NCBI RefSeq assembly: GCF_017921975.2
Contig: NZ_JAGEMO020000003.1
Span: 1-64,000, forward strand
Direction: 5' to 3'
Length of the DNA: 64,000 nt
DNA from: Hymenobacter terricola
Lineage (GTDB): Bacteria > Bacteroidota > Bacteroidia > Cytophagales > Hymenobacteraceae
Position 1 is the first letter of the stretch. The number at the start of each line of letters is the position of its first letter. Both the position numbers and the translations under genes were made by a program. A model generated the notes under the pieces. It made no database searches. It saw nothing but the letters and a program-made list of their open reading frames with translations, and was not told the origin of the DNA. Positions 52,792-62,990 of the stretch are shown here, piece after piece.

Positions 52792-54237
52792 ATGCTCAAA
52801 AAGCTCGATAAGCTCATTCTGAAGGCCTTTGCCGGGCCATTTTTGCTCACTTTCGCGGTGGTGCAGTTCATTCTGCTTACCCACACGCTGCTCAAATACC
52901 TTGATGATATCATCGGCAAGGATTTGGGAACGGCCGTGCTGTTGCAGCTGCTGTTCTATTTCAGTGTGCTAATCGTGCCGGTTTCGCTGCCATTGGCCGT
53001 GTTGCTCTCTTCGCTGATGACCTACGGCAATCTGGGCGAACACCACGAATTGACTGCGATTAAGGCTTCTGGTATAGCCCTGACGCGGATTTTGCGGCCG
53101 GTGCTGCTGCTTACGGTGGCCCTGGCGGTGGGGGCGTTCTGGTTCAACGAAACCATTGTGCCCCGGGCCAACCTAAAAGCCTACAGCTTGCTCTGGGACG
53201 TACGCCAACAAAAATTGGCTCTCGACATCCGGGAGGGCGTCTTTTACAACGGCATTCCTGGTTACACCATCAAGGTTGATAAGAAAACGGGCGAAAACGG
53301 TGACCGGTTGCACGGGGTCATGATTTATGACCACACCCAAAAATCGGGCAATGCCATGGTGATGCTGGCCGACTCGGGCCGCATGTTCACCCGCTTTAAT
53401 GGCGGCTATCTGGGCCTGGAGCTTTTCCACGGCCACAACTACATTGAGCAGCCCGATGCCACGGACCGGGCCGGCGCTAGTTTTATCCGGCAAGGATTTG
53501 ACCATAATACGGTCACGTTTTCGCTGGCTTCGTTTAGCCTTGGCCGTACGCCGCAGGAGTTGTTTAAGGAGAATCGGATGATGCTTAACATTCCGCAACT
53601 CCATTATGCCACCGATTCGGTGCAGAAGAAGCTGCGCATCGAGGAGCATCTGTTGCCTCGCCAAATGAACGCCTATTACACCTTCATCCGGTTCGATACC
53701 GTGGGGCGAGCAGCCAACCGCAAAGTAGAAAACTGGAAAGTTCCGGTTAGTCGCCTGCCCGTTGCCAGCGTTGCCACCATCCAGCAAGCCACCAATCGCG
53801 CCCGTAACCTTCGCTCGTTCGCAAATTCCACATCGGAGCGATTGACTGACATGGCCAAGAACTCGGCCTTGTTTCGCATTGAGGTGTATCGCAAGTATTC
53901 GCAGTCGGTGGCTGTGCTGCTGATGTTTTTGATTGGGGCTCCGTTGGGTTCCATTATCAAAAAAGGTGGCCTGGGCGTGCCGATTCTGGTATCCATCCTT
54001 TTCTTCATTGTTTACTACGTGCTCAGCATCATGGGCGAAAAGTATGGCCGCGAGTTCGTGATGCCGGTGGGACTGGGCATGTGGATGTCGAACCTGGTGC
54101 TGTTGCCGGCGGGGCTGTTCTTCCTCTATCAGGCTTACAACGATTCGGGCCTGCTGGAGCTGGATTTCTGGCGGCGGCTGCCGCAGCGGTTAGGTATTCC
54201 GTCCCTGCGTAAAATCACTGCGCCAGTCGAGGAATAG
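52792..54237 (+). CDS. LptF/LptG family permease
   Basis: Membrane component of the lipopolysaccharide-export ABC transporter: three N-terminal helices (FLLTFAVVQFILLTHTLLKYLDDIIG, LLFYFSVLIVPVSLPLAVLLSSLMTYG), a periplasmic beta-jellyroll (residues 130-330) that hands LPS to LptC, and three C-terminal helices. At 481 residues it is longer than Escherichia coli LptF/G because of a longer periplasmic part, typical for Bacteroidota. F or G cannot be told. Confidence 0.92.
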   Translation: MLKKLDKLILKAFAGPFLLTFAVVQFILLTHTLLKYLDDIIGKDLGTAVLLQLLFYFSVLIVPVSLPLAVLLSSLMTYGNLGEHHELTAIKASGIALTRILRPVLLLTVALAVGAFWFNETIVPRANLKAYSLLWDVRQQKLALDIREGVFYNGIPGYTIKVDKKTGENGDRLHGVMIYDHTQKSGNAMVMLADSGRMFTRFNGGYLGLELFHGHNYIEQPDATDRAGASFIRQGFDHNTVTFSLASFSLGRTPQELFKENRMMLNIPQLHYATDSVQKKLRIEEHLLPRQMNAYYTFIRFDTVGRAANRKVENWKVPVSRLPVASVATIQQATNRARNLRSFANSTSERLTDMAKNSALFRIEVYRKYSQSVAVLLMFLIGAPLGSIIKKGGLGVPILVSILFFIVYYVLSIMGEKYGREFVMPVGLGMWMSNLVLLPAGLFFLYQAYNDSGLLELDFWRRLPQRLGIPSLRKITAPVEE

Positions 54238-54299
54238 GTTCCCCTTTTAGCCCATCAAAAGCCAGACTGCGGCGATACCGAAAAATTACGGCATCGTGC

Positions 54300-54330
54300 T
54301 TTTCTCCTGTTTTTAAATTCCGTACCTTTG
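54300..54330 (+). promoter_or_regulatory. rpsO promoter
   Basis: TACCTTTG (54323-54330) matches the -7 box; TTTT near 54300-54303 stands in for the -33 TTTG, 19 bp upstream. The leader is about 75 nt. Confidence 0.6.
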
Positions 54331-54409
54331 CGGCACCCCAATGTGTGGGGTATCTGTTTATCTTTTTCTCATTCTTAAAATCTAAAGACGGGGTACCACC
54401 TATCAGCCG

Positions 54410-54685
54410 ATGAAATTGACCACCGAAGTAAAACAAGGCATTTTTGAAAAGAACAGCCTTCAGAAAGTGAAAACCGATACCGGTTCGGCCGAGGCCCAGA
54501 TTGGCCTCTTCACCCACCGCATCATTCACCTCACCGAGCACCTCAAGGCCAACAAAAAGGACCACAGCACGCGTCTGGGCCTGTTGAAGCTGGTAGGTAA
54601 GCGCCGCCGCATGTTGGATTACCTGCAGCACCGCGAAATCAACCGTTACCGCGCCATCATCAAAGAGCTGGGCATCCGTAAGTAA
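54410..54685 (+). CDS. rpsO: 30S ribosomal protein S15
   Basis: 91 residues with the S15 pattern: [49 protein letters not shown]. It binds the 16S central domain. It ends in a strong terminator and is followed by pnp, the classical rpsO-pnp pair. Confidence 0.97.
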   Translation: MKLTTEVKQGIFEKNSLQKVKTDTGSAEAQIGLFTHRIIHLTEHLKANKKDHSTRLGLLKLVGKRRRMLDYLQHREINRYRAIIKELGIRK

Positions 54686-54697
54686 GTCCGGAATCTG

Positions 54698-54738
54698 AGA
54701 GTAGGGAGCCTTCCAACGAAGGTTCCCTACTCTTTTTT
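54698..54738 (+). terminator. terminator of rpsO
   Basis: AGAGTAGGGAGCCTTC pairs with GAAGGTTCCCTACTCT (one G-U), then seven Ts. Confidence 0.9.
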
Positions 54739-54885
54739 TGTTCGGGTCGGTTTGGCGCCGAGGCTGGCCCGTGGCATGTTTTATCGCGCCGCATTGTTGT
54801 TGAGTTTACTTGAGTAACGAGGGCCGTGCGCGGTACTCGTTTTTGGCTGCTCGCCCGCTGTCGCTTTTCTAAGCAAATCCCGCTG

Positions 54886-57057
54886 ATGTCCCAACCCCAC
54901 GCCATTACCAAAACCCTGGCGCTGCCCGACGGCCGCGTTATCTCCATCGAAACCGGCAAGCTGGCCAAATTTGCCGACGGCGCCGTCGTGGTTCGCCTCG
55001 GTGACACCATGCTGCTCGCCACGGTAGTGTCGGCCCCAAGCCAGCGCGACGGCGTTGATTTTCTGCCGCTGTCGGTGGATTACCAGGAAAAATTCGGCTC
55101 GGCCGGCAAGATTCCCGGTTCGTTCCAGCGCCGCGAAGGCCGCCTGAGCGACTACGAAATCCTGGTCTGCCGCCTCGTCGACCGCATTCTGCGGCCGATG
55201 TTCCCCAAAGACTACCACTACGAAGTGCAGGTGATGATTACGCTCATCTCTGCCGACAAAGAAGTTCAGCCCGATGCACTGGCTGCTTTGGCCGCTTCGG
55301 CTGCCTTGTCGATTTCCGACATTCCGTTTGCTGGCCCGATTTCCGAAGTGCGCGTGGCTCGCATCGACGGCCAGTTCCAGATTAACCCCAAGACTTCCGA
55401 CCTGGCCCGCGCCGACATGGACCTGATGGTGGGCGCTACTGCCGATTCCGTGGCCATGGTGGAAGGTGCCATGAAGGAAGTGAGCGAAGAGGAAATGGTG
55501 GCGGCCATTGCCTTCGGCCACGAAGCCATCAAGGCCCAGTGCCAGATGCAGAAGGAGTTGGCCGCGGCTGTGGGCCGCACGGCCGATTCGCCAACCCGCG
55601 AGTACCCCAAATACGATGAGAACCACGAGCTGAAGCAGCGCATCCACGAAGGCATCTACCAGGGTGCTTACGACGTAGCCCGCAGCGGCAACACCAGCAA
55701 GGGCGGCCGCAAGGAAGGCTTCTCGCTGGTAAAAAAGGCTTTCCTGGAAAAGCTAATCGCGGAGCAGCCCGAACTGGATACGAAAATGTTCAGCCGCTAC
55801 CACAGCTCGGCAGAGAAGAAGGCCATCCGCGACATGATGGTGAAGGAGCGGGTTCGCCTCGACGGCCGCCAGCTTACTGAAATTCGCCCTATCTGGTCGG
55901 AAATCAACTATCTGCCGGGTGCACATGGCTCGGCTATTTTTACCCGTGGTGAAACCCAGAGTTTGACCACGGCCACGCTCGGTACCAAGCTGGATGAGCA
56001 AATCATCGACCAGCCGCTGACCAAAGGCTACTCGAAATTCATGCTGCACTACAACTTCCCCGGTTTCTCGACCGGCGAAGTGAAGCCGAACCGGGGCGCT
56101 GGCCGCCGCGAAATCGGCCACGGCAACCTGGCTCTGCGCTCGCTGAAGCAGGTGCTGCCGCCCGAAGACGAAAACCCTTACACCATCCGCATCGTGTCGG
56201 ACATCCTGGAGTCGAACGGCTCCAGCTCGATGGCCACGGTTTGCGCCGGCTCGCTGGCGCTGATGGATGCTGGTGTGAAAATTACGGGTGCTGTTGCCGG
56301 CATCGCGATGGGCCTGGTGCAGGATAAGGAAACCGGGGAATACGCCGTGCTGAGCGACATTCTCGGCGACGAGGACCACCTCGGCGACATGGACTTCAAG
56401 GTAACCGGCACTGAGAAAGGCATTTGCGCCTGCCAGATGGACATCAAAATCCAAGGCCTGAGCAATGAGATTCTGACGGCTGCCTTGCACCAGGCTCGTG
56501 AAGGCCGCCTGCACATCCTGCGTGAGATGGCAAAAACCATTGCCGCGCCGGCTGCCGAGCTGAAGCCTCACACGCCGCGCTCGCACAAGATGCTCATCGA
56601 CAAAGAATTTATCGGTGCTATCATCGGGCCGGGTGGCAAGGTTATCCAGCAAATCCAGAAGGATACCAACGCTACGGTGATTATCGAGGAGAAGGACGAG
56701 AAGGGCCACGTAAGCATCTATGCCTCCAACCAGGAGGATATGCAGGGCGCTATCGACCGGATTCGGGCCATTGCGGCTCAGCCGGAAGTAGGCGAAATCT
56801 ACAAAGGCAAAGTGCGCAGCATTCAGCCTTATGGCGCTTTCGTGGAGATTATGCCGGGCAAAGACGGCCTGTTGCACATCTCGGAAGTGACGCACGAGCG
56901 GATTCAGACGCTGGAAGGCTTGCTGGAAGTAGGGCAGGACATTGACGTGAAACTGGTGGAAATTGACAAGAAAACCGGCAAATACCGGCTCTCGCGCAAG
57001 GTGTTGCTACCGAAACCCGAAGCGGCTGCTGCCAGCAACGGCGAAGCCCAAGCGTAG
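54886..57057 (+). CDS. pnp: polynucleotide phosphorylase
   Basis: 3'-5' phosphorolytic exoribonuclease, 723 residues. Two RNase PH domains ([55 protein letters not shown]), with the catalytic [20 protein letters not shown], then KH ([17 protein letters not shown]) and S1 domains ([31 protein letters not shown]). Start ATG 54886 ([13 protein letters not shown]) is the family start. A hairpin (GAGGGGAAGCC/GGCTTCCTC, near 57083) follows. Confidence 0.97.
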   Translation: MSQPHAITKTLALPDGRVISIETGKLAKFADGAVVVRLGDTMLLATVVSAPSQRDGVDFLPLSVDYQEKFGSAGKIPGSFQRREGRLSDYEILVCRLVDRILRPMFPKDYHYEVQVMITLISADKEVQPDALAALAASAALSISDIPFAGPISEVRVARIDGQFQINPKTSDLARADMDLMVGATADSVAMVEGAMKEVSEEEMVAAIAFGHEAIKAQCQMQKELAAAVGRTADSPTREYPKYDENHELKQRIHEGIYQGAYDVARSGNTSKGGRKEGFSLVKKAFLEKLIAEQPELDTKMFSRYHSSAEKKAIRDMMVKERVRLDGRQLTEIRPIWSEINYLPGAHGSAIFTRGETQSLTTATLGTKLDEQIIDQPLTKGYSKFMLHYNFPGFSTGEVKPNRGAGRREIGHGNLALRSLKQVLPPEDENPYTIRIVSDILESNGSSSMATVCAGSLALMDAGVKITGAVAGIAMGLVQDKETGEYAVLSDILGDEDHLGDMDFKVTGTEKGICACQMDIKIQGLSNEILTAALHQAREGRLHILREMAKTIAAPAAELKPHTPRSHKMLIDKEFIGAIIGPGGKVIQQIQKDTNATVIIEEKDEKGHVSIYASNQEDMQGAIDRIRAIAAQPEVGEIYKGKVRSIQPYGAFVEIMPGKDGLLHISEVTHERIQTLEGLLEVGQDIDVKLVEIDKKTGKYRLSRKVLLPKPEAAAASNGEAQA

Positions 57058-57180
57058 CTACGCTGAGAGTCCCGAACTAATGTGAGGGGAAGCCTGTTGG
57101 CTTCCTCTGACTTAGGGGACTGTCCGGACGGCTTTTTCTTTCGTATAACCCCATCAGATATCGTTCTTACCTAGTCCCCA

Positions 57181-58044
57181 ATGAGACAGCTAAAAATTAG
57201 TAAGCAGATTACCAACCGCGAAAGCCAGTCGCTGGATAAATACCTCCAGGAGATTGGCAAGGTTGATTTGCTCACGCCCGACGAGGAGGTAACGCTCGCG
57301 CAGCGTATCCGCGACGGGGACCAGCAGGCGCTGGAAAAATTGACCAAAGCCAACCTGCGTTTCGTGGTGTCGGTAGCTAAGCAATATCAGAACCAAGGCC
57401 TTAGCCTCGGTGACCTCATCAATGAGGGCAACCTCGGTCTTATCAAAGCGGCCAAACGCTTTGATGAAACCCGCGGTTTTAAATTCATTTCCTACGCCGT
57501 GTGGTGGATTCGTCAGTCCATTCTGCAGGCCCTGGCCGAGCAAAGCCGCATTGTGCGTTTGCCCCTGAATCGTGTAGGTTCGCTGAACAAAATCAGCAAA
57601 TCTTTCTCCGAGTTGGAGCAGAAGTTCGAACGTGAGCCTTCGCCCGAAGAAATTGCTGAAGTGCTGGAGTTGACCACTTCCGAAGTGGTTGATACGCTGA
57701 AAATCAGCGGCCGCCACGTATCGGTGGACGCTCCTTTTGTGCAAGGCGAAGAAAACCGTTTGCTCGACGTACTCGAAAACGAGGACGAAGAGTCGCCGGA
57801 CATGGCTTTGATGAACGACTCGCTCCGCAAGGAGGTGCAGCGCGCCCTGAGCACGCTCACCAAGCGCGAGGCGGATGTTATCACGCTGTACTTCGGGTTA
57901 AACGGCGAAGCCGCGCTGACTTTGGAGGAAATCGGCGAGAAATTTAACCTGACCCGTGAGCGGGTGCGTCAGATTAAAGAGAAGGCTATCCGGCGGTTGC
58001 GGCACACGTCGCGCTCGAAAGCGCTGAAGCCTTATCTCGGCTAA
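57181..58044 (+). CDS. rpoD: RNA polymerase primary sigma factor (short Bacteroidota type)
   Basis: 287 residues: region 1.2 ([25 protein letters not shown]), region 2 ([40 protein letters not shown]), region 3, and region 4 with helix-turn-helix ([30 protein letters not shown]). It lacks region 1.1, typical of the Bacteroidota primary sigma factor that recognises TTTG/TAnnTTTG promoters. It lies downstream of pnp. Confidence 0.95.
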   Translation: MRQLKISKQITNRESQSLDKYLQEIGKVDLLTPDEEVTLAQRIRDGDQQALEKLTKANLRFVVSVAKQYQNQGLSLGDLINEGNLGLIKAAKRFDETRGFKFISYAVWWIRQSILQALAEQSRIVRLPLNRVGSLNKISKSFSELEQKFEREPSPEEIAEVLELTTSEVVDTLKISGRHVSVDAPFVQGEENRLLDVLENEDEESPDMALMNDSLRKEVQRALSTLTKREADVITLYFGLNGEAALTLEEIGEKFNLTRERVRQIKEKAIRRLRHTSRSKALKPYLG

Positions 58045-58064
58045 TCAATTAGTTTTGCGAATTG

Positions 58065-58095
58065 AAAAACCCCGACCGGCAGGTTGGGGTTTTTT
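58065..58095 (+). terminator. terminator of rpoD
   Basis: AAAAACCCCGACC pairs with GGTTGGGGTTTTT, 4-nt loop, T-run. Confidence 0.9.
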
Positions 58096-58248
58096 GTACG
58101 GTTCGGCGTTCATCGGCGTCTACCTGGCTGTCGCGCGAAACGAAGTTCGACTTAGTCAGTTCTGGCTTTGCGCTCCGGTGGTGCCGTTAGCCGTTTTATT
58201 TTCATCGTTCAATGATGTGCGGAGCAGGGCTTCGCGCTACAATGCAAA

Positions 58249-59184
58249 ATGTCTGAACACATCAAATGCCTTATCATAGGGTCCGGCCCAGCCGGTTATA
58301 CCGCCGCCATCTACGCTGCCCGGGCCAACATGGCGCCCGTGATGTACATGGGCCTGCAGCCCGGCGGCCAGCTTACCATTACCAATGACGTGGAGAATTT
58401 CCCGGGCTACGCCGATGGCGTGATGGGCCCGCAGATGATGGAAGACCTGAAAAAGCAGGCTTCCCGCTTCGGTACCGATATCCGCTACGGCATTGCTACG
58501 GCGGTGGATTTCTCGGTGCATCCGCGCAAAATTACGATTGACGAATCCATTGAACTGACGGCCGATGCCGTGATTATTGCCACGGGTGCTTCGGCCAAGT
58601 GGCTGGGGATTCCGTCGGAAGCCAAGTTGAACGGCTCGGGCGTGTCGGCCTGTGCGGTTTGTGATGGATTCTTCTACCGCGGTCAGGAAGTGGCCATTGT
58701 GGGCGCTGGCGACACGGCGGCTGAGGAAGCGACGTACCTCGCCAACCTGTGCAGCAAGGTGACCATGATAGTGCGCAAAAGCGAGATGAAAGCCTCGAAA
58801 ATCATGCAGCAGCGCGTGCTGGACAACCCCAAGATTGAGGTGCTGTTTGATACCGTCACCGATGAGATTCTGGGCGAGCACAGCGTGGAAGGCGTGCGGG
58901 TGAAGAACCTGATGACGCACGAAACCCGCGAAATTGCCTTGACGGGCTTCTTTGTGGCCATTGGCCACGAGCCCAATTCCAAGATTTTTCAGCCCTATTT
59001 GCACCACGACGAGCAGGGCTATCTGAAAACCATTCCTGGTACCAGTAAAACCAATGTGGACGGCGTGTTTGCTTGTGGTGACGTGCAGGACTTCACTTAC
59101 CGGCAGGCCGTGACGGCCGCTGGCACCGGCTGCATGGCCGCGCTCGACGCCGAACGCTATTTGGCGGCATTGGGCATACACTAA
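58249..59184 (+). CDS. trxB: thioredoxin reductase
   Basis: FAD/NADPH flavoprotein of 311 residues that reduces thioredoxin. FAD site GSGPAGYTAAIYAARA, redox pair CAVC in GVSACAVCDGFFY (near residue 133), NADPH site VGAGDTAAEEATYLA, and the C-terminal FAD motif VFACGDVQDFTYRQAVTAAGTGCMAALDAERY. All catalytic parts are intact. Confidence 0.96.
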   Translation: MSEHIKCLIIGSGPAGYTAAIYAARANMAPVMYMGLQPGGQLTITNDVENFPGYADGVMGPQMMEDLKKQASRFGTDIRYGIATAVDFSVHPRKITIDESIELTADAVIIATGASAKWLGIPSEAKLNGSGVSACAVCDGFFYRGQEVAIVGAGDTAAEEATYLANLCSKVTMIVRKSEMKASKIMQQRVLDNPKIEVLFDTVTDEILGEHSVEGVRVKNLMTHETREIALTGFFVAIGHEPNSKIFQPYLHHDEQGYLKTIPGTSKTNVDGVFACGDVQDFTYRQAVTAAGTGCMAALDAERYLAALGIH

Positions 59185-59310
59185 TTTCCTTGCATCGACG
59201 TGTTAGAAAAGGCGAGCTTTGTGGTTCGTCTTTTCTTTCTGCTTCGTCTTGAATGAACGGCGCGGGGTGGGGGTTGTAAAACCTTTGCACCGGCCTTTTT
59301 CCGTCTGCTT

Positions 59311-60429
59311 TTGATTTTTCTGAAAAATTCCCACTGGCGCCCGGTCCTGCTGCTGCTGGCGTTATTGCTGCTGCTGGTAGGGCTGAGCCCGGCCCAGGCA
59401 CAGCGCCGTAAGCCACCGCGCACTAAAACCAAGGCCGGCAGCACCACCGGTAATTCCGACTTTTTCCGCATTAAAACGCCGAAAATGCGCTATGTGCGGC
59501 CGGATACAACCACGGTTATTGAAACTGAAGAGCTGCCCGACGACAACTCCGACGCCGCGAAATCCATCTACTTCAACCCCGCTAAAAAGCTCAGTATCGT
59601 GAGCGAAGACACCACGACGCTGAACGAGGGCGGGCAGGAAATCGTGGAAATGTCGGATGAGGTGCTCATCGACTCGTCATGGGTGAAAGTGGCGGGCTAT
59701 TATTCCATCTGGGATACCCACCGCGTGAACCCGTACCGGGTAGACGGCCGCAGCTACCGCGACTCGCTCAAGCTGCACCTCACCGACCCGCCCCGGCAGC
59801 GCTACGCGAAAATGCCACTGGTGAAAACGCCCATTACGTCGGGGTTTGCCTTCCGGGGGTACCGTTGGCACTACGGCATGGACCTGGACCTGGAAACCGG
59901 CGACTCAGTGCGCGCTGCTTACGACGGCGTAGTCCGCATCAACGCCTGGGACGGCGGTGGCTACGGCAACTACATTCTGGTGCGTCACTACAATGGTTTG
60001 GAGACGATTTACGGGCACATGAGCAAGGCCCTGGTGCCCGTGGGCACCTTCGTAAAGGCGGGCCAGCTCATTGGCTACGGCGGCAGCACGGGGCGCAGCA
60101 CGGGCTCGCACCTGCACTTTGAGGTGCGGTACCAGGGCAACCCCATCAACCCGGCGTTGATGTACGACTTCCCTGGCTATCGGCTGCGGAAGGACAATTT
60201 CACCATCACCTCGCAGTTGTTCAACTACTACAGCCGGGCGGTGGGACGTAGCCGCAGCAGTGGCGGCGGTCGGCCCTCACGGGCCCGGCAGGTTGTCACG
60301 CACAAGGTGCGCTCCGGCGATACCCTTTCGGAAGTAGCCGAGCGGTATGGCGTCCGCGTAAGCACCCTGAAACGGCTAAACCCCGGCGTAAAAACCTTGC
60401 AGCCCGGCAAGAAGCTGCGCATAAAATAG
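59311..60429 (+). CDS. M23-family peptidoglycan endopeptidase with C-terminal LysM
   Basis: A signal peptide (LLLLALLLLLVGLSPAQAQ) exports it. The M23 zinc peptidase domain (residues 170-290) has the ligands in GYRWHYGMDLDLETGD and the HLHFEV motif; a LysM domain ends the protein (HKVRSGDTLSEVAERYGVRVSTLKRLNPGVKTLQPGKKL). It probably trims or remodels peptidoglycan. The TTG start at 59311 is the only one giving an intact signal peptide. 372 residues. Confidence 0.93.
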   Translation: MIFLKNSHWRPVLLLLALLLLLVGLSPAQAQRRKPPRTKTKAGSTTGNSDFFRIKTPKMRYVRPDTTTVIETEELPDDNSDAAKSIYFNPAKKLSIVSEDTTTLNEGGQEIVEMSDEVLIDSSWVKVAGYYSIWDTHRVNPYRVDGRSYRDSLKLHLTDPPRQRYAKMPLVKTPITSGFAFRGYRWHYGMDLDLETGDSVRAAYDGVVRINAWDGGGYGNYILVRHYNGLETIYGHMSKALVPVGTFVKAGQLIGYGGSTGRSTGSHLHFEVRYQGNPINPALMYDFPGYRLRKDNFTITSQLFNYYSRAVGRSRSSGGGRPSRARQVVTHKVRSGDTLSEVAERYGVRVSTLKRLNPGVKTLQPGKKLRIK

Positions 60430-60430
60430 C

Positions 60431-60564
60431 ATCACGGATGTAGTCAGATTTGAGGGATTACACGGATTTCTGTGCCCCATTCTGCTGGTATCTAAAAAAG
60501 CCGTGAACTTGGCTGAGACCAATAATAATCTGTGCAATTTGTCAAATTCGACTACATCCGTGAT
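60431..60564. repeat. palindromic repeat family F overlapping the bshB1 start
   Basis: Arms 60431-60453 and 60542-60564 (ATCACGGATGTAGTC..TTTGA) match at 21 of 23 positions. The interior repeats GGATTACACGGATTTCTGTG-like motifs. It starts one base after the peptidase stop and its right arm contains the bshB1 GTG start. Confidence 0.85.
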
Positions 60565-61282
60565 AAAGCTTGATGTTCTGGCGCTGGGCGCCCACCCCGA
60601 CGACGTTGAAATGTCGTGCACTGGCACGCTGCTGGCCAGCATGGCCGCTGGCAAAAAAGTCGGCATCGTCGACTTCACGCGGGGCGAGCTAGGCACCCGC
60701 GGCACGCCCGCCATCCGTGCGGCCGAAGCCGCTGCTTCCAGTAAAATTCTGGGCATCGATATTCGCGAAAACCTGGGCCTGCCCGATGGTTTCTTCCGCA
60801 ACGACCGGGAGCATCAGCTGCCGCTCATCGCCGCCATCCGCCGTTACCAGCCCGAGGTAGTGCTGGCCAACGCCATCGAGGACCGGCACCCCGACCACGG
60901 CCGGGCTGCCCAACTGGCCATTGACGCCTGCTTTCTGGCCGGCTTGCGCATGATTGAAACCTTTGGTGACGACGGCCGGCCGCAAGCCGCCTGGCGACCC
61001 AAAAACGTGTACCATTACATCCAGGACCGCCAGCTGCCGCCCGCTTTCGTGGTCGACATCACGCCCTATTGGGAGAAGAAGTGGGAAGCCATCCAGGCCT
61101 TCAATACCCAGTTCTTCAACCCCTCCCTCGATGCCCCGCAAACCTACCTCTCCAGCCAGGCCTTCGGCCGGTTTATGGAAGCGCGGGCGCGGGAGTTCGG
61201 CCACATCATCGGCGTCGAGTTCGGCGAGGGCTTCACGGTGGCGCGCCCCGTGGGCGTGCGCGAGGTAGGGGATTTACTGTAG
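60560..61282 (+). CDS. bshB1: BshB1, bacillithiol biosynthesis deacetylase
   Basis: Zinc deacetylase of the PIG-L/LmbE family that removes acetate from GlcNAc-malate during bacillithiol synthesis. Zinc motif AHPDDVEMSCTGT, then DFTRGELGTRGTPAIRAAEA, the catalytic EDRHPDHGRAAQLAIDACF and the C-terminal RPVGVREVGDLL. Length is 240 residues. Start GTG 60560 (MIKLDVLALGAHPDD) gives the family N-terminus; an upstream GTG at 60503 would add 19 residues encoded by the repeat. Its 3' end overlaps the convergent amidohydrolase remnant. Confidence 0.94.
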   Translation: MIKLDVLALGAHPDDVEMSCTGTLLASMAAGKKVGIVDFTRGELGTRGTPAIRAAEAAASSKILGIDIRENLGLPDGFFRNDREHQLPLIAAIRRYQPEVVLANAIEDRHPDHGRAAQLAIDACFLAGLRMIETFGDDGRPQAAWRPKNVYHYIQDRQLPPAFVVDITPYWEKKWEAIQAFNTQFFNPSLDAPQTYLSSQAFGRFMEARAREFGHIIGVEFGEGFTVARPVGVREVGDLL

Positions 61283-62276
61283 CTTCAGCAGCTGGTCGGC
61301 GTTGCCGTAGGCCCGCTTCTCTACCTCGGCGGGCGGCACCAGCCCATCCAGAAACTGGCGGCCCTGGGCGTTTTCGGCATACGGATAATCTACTAAAAAC
61401 AGGATGCGGTCCACGCCGAACGTGGCCAGCGCGGCTTCGGGCGGCGGACGCGTGAAAATGCCGCTAGTGGTGAGGTGCACTTGGTTGCGTAGCATTTGGC
61501 TGATGGCACGCGTGAGGCGGGTTTGCTTTTGGGGCATGGTCATGTCGCAGCGAGCCATCATCACAGGCAGGGTTTCGCCCATGTGCCCGATGATGAGCTG
61601 CCGGCGCAGGTAGCGGTCAAGGGTGCCGGCCAGCACCAGGCGCGGTACGTGCACGGCCTTTTCCATGTGCCAGCCATAGCCAGCCGGAGCCCCATTTTGT
61701 GCGGCAGGTGGTTATAGTACGCACCGCGCACCGGCTACCGGCGGAATACCGGGGTGGAGGTAGAGCGACACGTCCAGTTCCTCGGCTTTGGCCAGCAGCG
61801 GCGCAAATTCCGGGGCATCCAGAAATTGCCCGTTGGTGGTGCCGTTCAGCAGTGTGCCCCGGAAACAGTGGTTTTCACCGTGCGCTCCAGTTCCCCGGCG
61901 GCCGCTGCGGGGTTGGTGGTGGACAGGTAGGCAAAACCGGCAAACTGCGTGGGGTGCGCGGCAATGGCAATGGCAATGGCCTGGGCCTGGGCCATGCGGT
62001 CGTTGTACTCGCGGGCAAACGCCGGGCCTGCGGTGGCAGCCAGCAGCTCCGCGCCCGGCCCCGATACCGACAGCACCTGCACCGAAACACTAGCCGCATT
62101 CATCAGCCGCAGCCTTTCGGCGCCAATTCAATTTCCCGCAACTGTTCTTCCTGCTGCGCCACCGGCGACTGCGGGTTATTCTCAACCGGCCAGCCAGCCT
62201 CAGCTCGTACCACCGGGCTAATGCGGTTGACCATGTCGGGAAAGGAAATGTGCTCTTCGAGGGTGACGATGCGCAC
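61274..62276 (-). pseudogene. amidohydrolase (ACMSD/2,3-DHB decarboxylase type), frameshifted
   Basis: Reading the minus strand from GTG 62276, the N-terminal TIM-barrel motif RIVTLEEHISFPDMVNRI begins in one frame. It continues in another (ERLRLMNAASVSVQVLSVSGPGAEL, about 62125), then another (NGTTNGQFLDAPEF and LYLHPGIPP, about 61860), then GAPAGYGWHMEKAVHV and the C-terminus (LIIGHMGETLPVMMARCD) in another. At least three frameshifts break it, so it is inactive. Sequence similarity is otherwise well kept, suggesting recent loss. Sequencing error at homopolymers is possible but unlikely for several independent breaks. Confidence 0.85.
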
Positions 62277-62337
62277 GAGAGAGGAAGGCGAATGGTGAGG
62301 AGAAGTAGACTAACGCAGGCACCCAGGCGCAGTTCTG

Positions 62338-62413
62338 CACTGTTTTCAACAGTGAGAGCGTACTTCTCTGGAAACGAAAAGGAAATATTTCTCGTTACTA
62401 CGGAAATATTTCC
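62338..62413 (+). promoter_or_regulatory. paired palindromic operators upstream of the Xre antitoxin
   Basis: GAAATATTTC occurs twice, at 62382-62391 and 62403-62412 (the second extended to GGAAATATTTCC), centres exactly 21 bp apart, two helical turns, on one DNA face. A further palindrome CACTGTT-TTC-AACAGTG lies at 62338-62354. These lie 30-110 bp before the antitoxin ATG and are likely operators for self-repression. Confidence 0.7.
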
Positions 62414-62445
62414 CACCTTTGGGAAAGCATATTATACTTATCACT

Positions 62446-62889
62446 ATGGCTGCCGCCGCTGCTCATCCGTCCGCCGTTTATTCACCCGCTTTGCTTGGAC
62501 TGCAAGCCACCGTGGCCGATTCTTTTGCCTTGGTGATGGAGGCGCGCACCGGCGTGCTGGCTAAAACTGCCTTTGACGTCGCCGCCCTGCTCCAACTCAG
62601 CGCCGACGAGTTGGCCGACCTCCTCCACACCACCACCAAAACCCTGCGCACCTACCGCCAGGCCAAAAAGCGCCTCGGCCCCGCCGCCAGCGAGCAAATC
62701 CTCAAACTGCTGTCCCTGGCCCGCCACGGCGAGGAGGTTTTTGGCACGCAGCCTGCTTTCCGGCGCTGGCTCGACAAGCCCGCCTACGGCCTCGACAACC
62801 AGGCCCCGCTCGCCCTGCTCGAAACCAGCGGCGGCATCGACCTGGTAGCCGACGAAGTAGACCGCATAGCCCACGGCGACTTCGCCTGA
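62446..62889 (+). CDS. Xre/MbcA/ParS-family antitoxin (DUF2384)
   Basis: 147 residues. The N-terminal half has a helix-turn-helix-like segment (LLQLSADELADLLHTTTKTLRTYRQAKKRL) and the C-terminal DUF2384/MbcA-like toxin-binding domain has SLARHGEEVFGTQPAFRRWLDKPAYGLDNQAPLALLETSGGIDLVADEVDRIAHGDF, ending in the usual acidic tail. It neutralises the RES toxin encoded downstream. Start ATG 62446 follows the operator palindromes. Confidence 0.92.
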   Translation: MAAAAAHPSAVYSPALLGLQATVADSFALVMEARTGVLAKTAFDVAALLQLSADELADLLHTTTKTLRTYRQAKKRLGPAASEQILKLLSLARHGEEVFGTQPAFRRWLDKPAYGLDNQAPLALLETSGGIDLVADEVDRIAHGDFA

Positions 62890-62897
62890 TTTGTTTG

Positions 62898-62990
62898 TAG
62901 TGGTCAGTTGCTCGTTGTTAGTTGTCAGAAAAAAAACTAAAAGCACTGACGGTCATCGACTAATAGCTGAAAACGAGCAGCTGACAACTA
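62898..62990. repeat. palindromic repeat family A, copy 5, between antitoxin and toxin
   Basis: TAGTGGTCAGTTGCTCGTTG mirrored by AACGAGCAGCTGACAACTA. It fills the 107-bp gap in a module whose genes usually touch. Confidence 0.85.
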
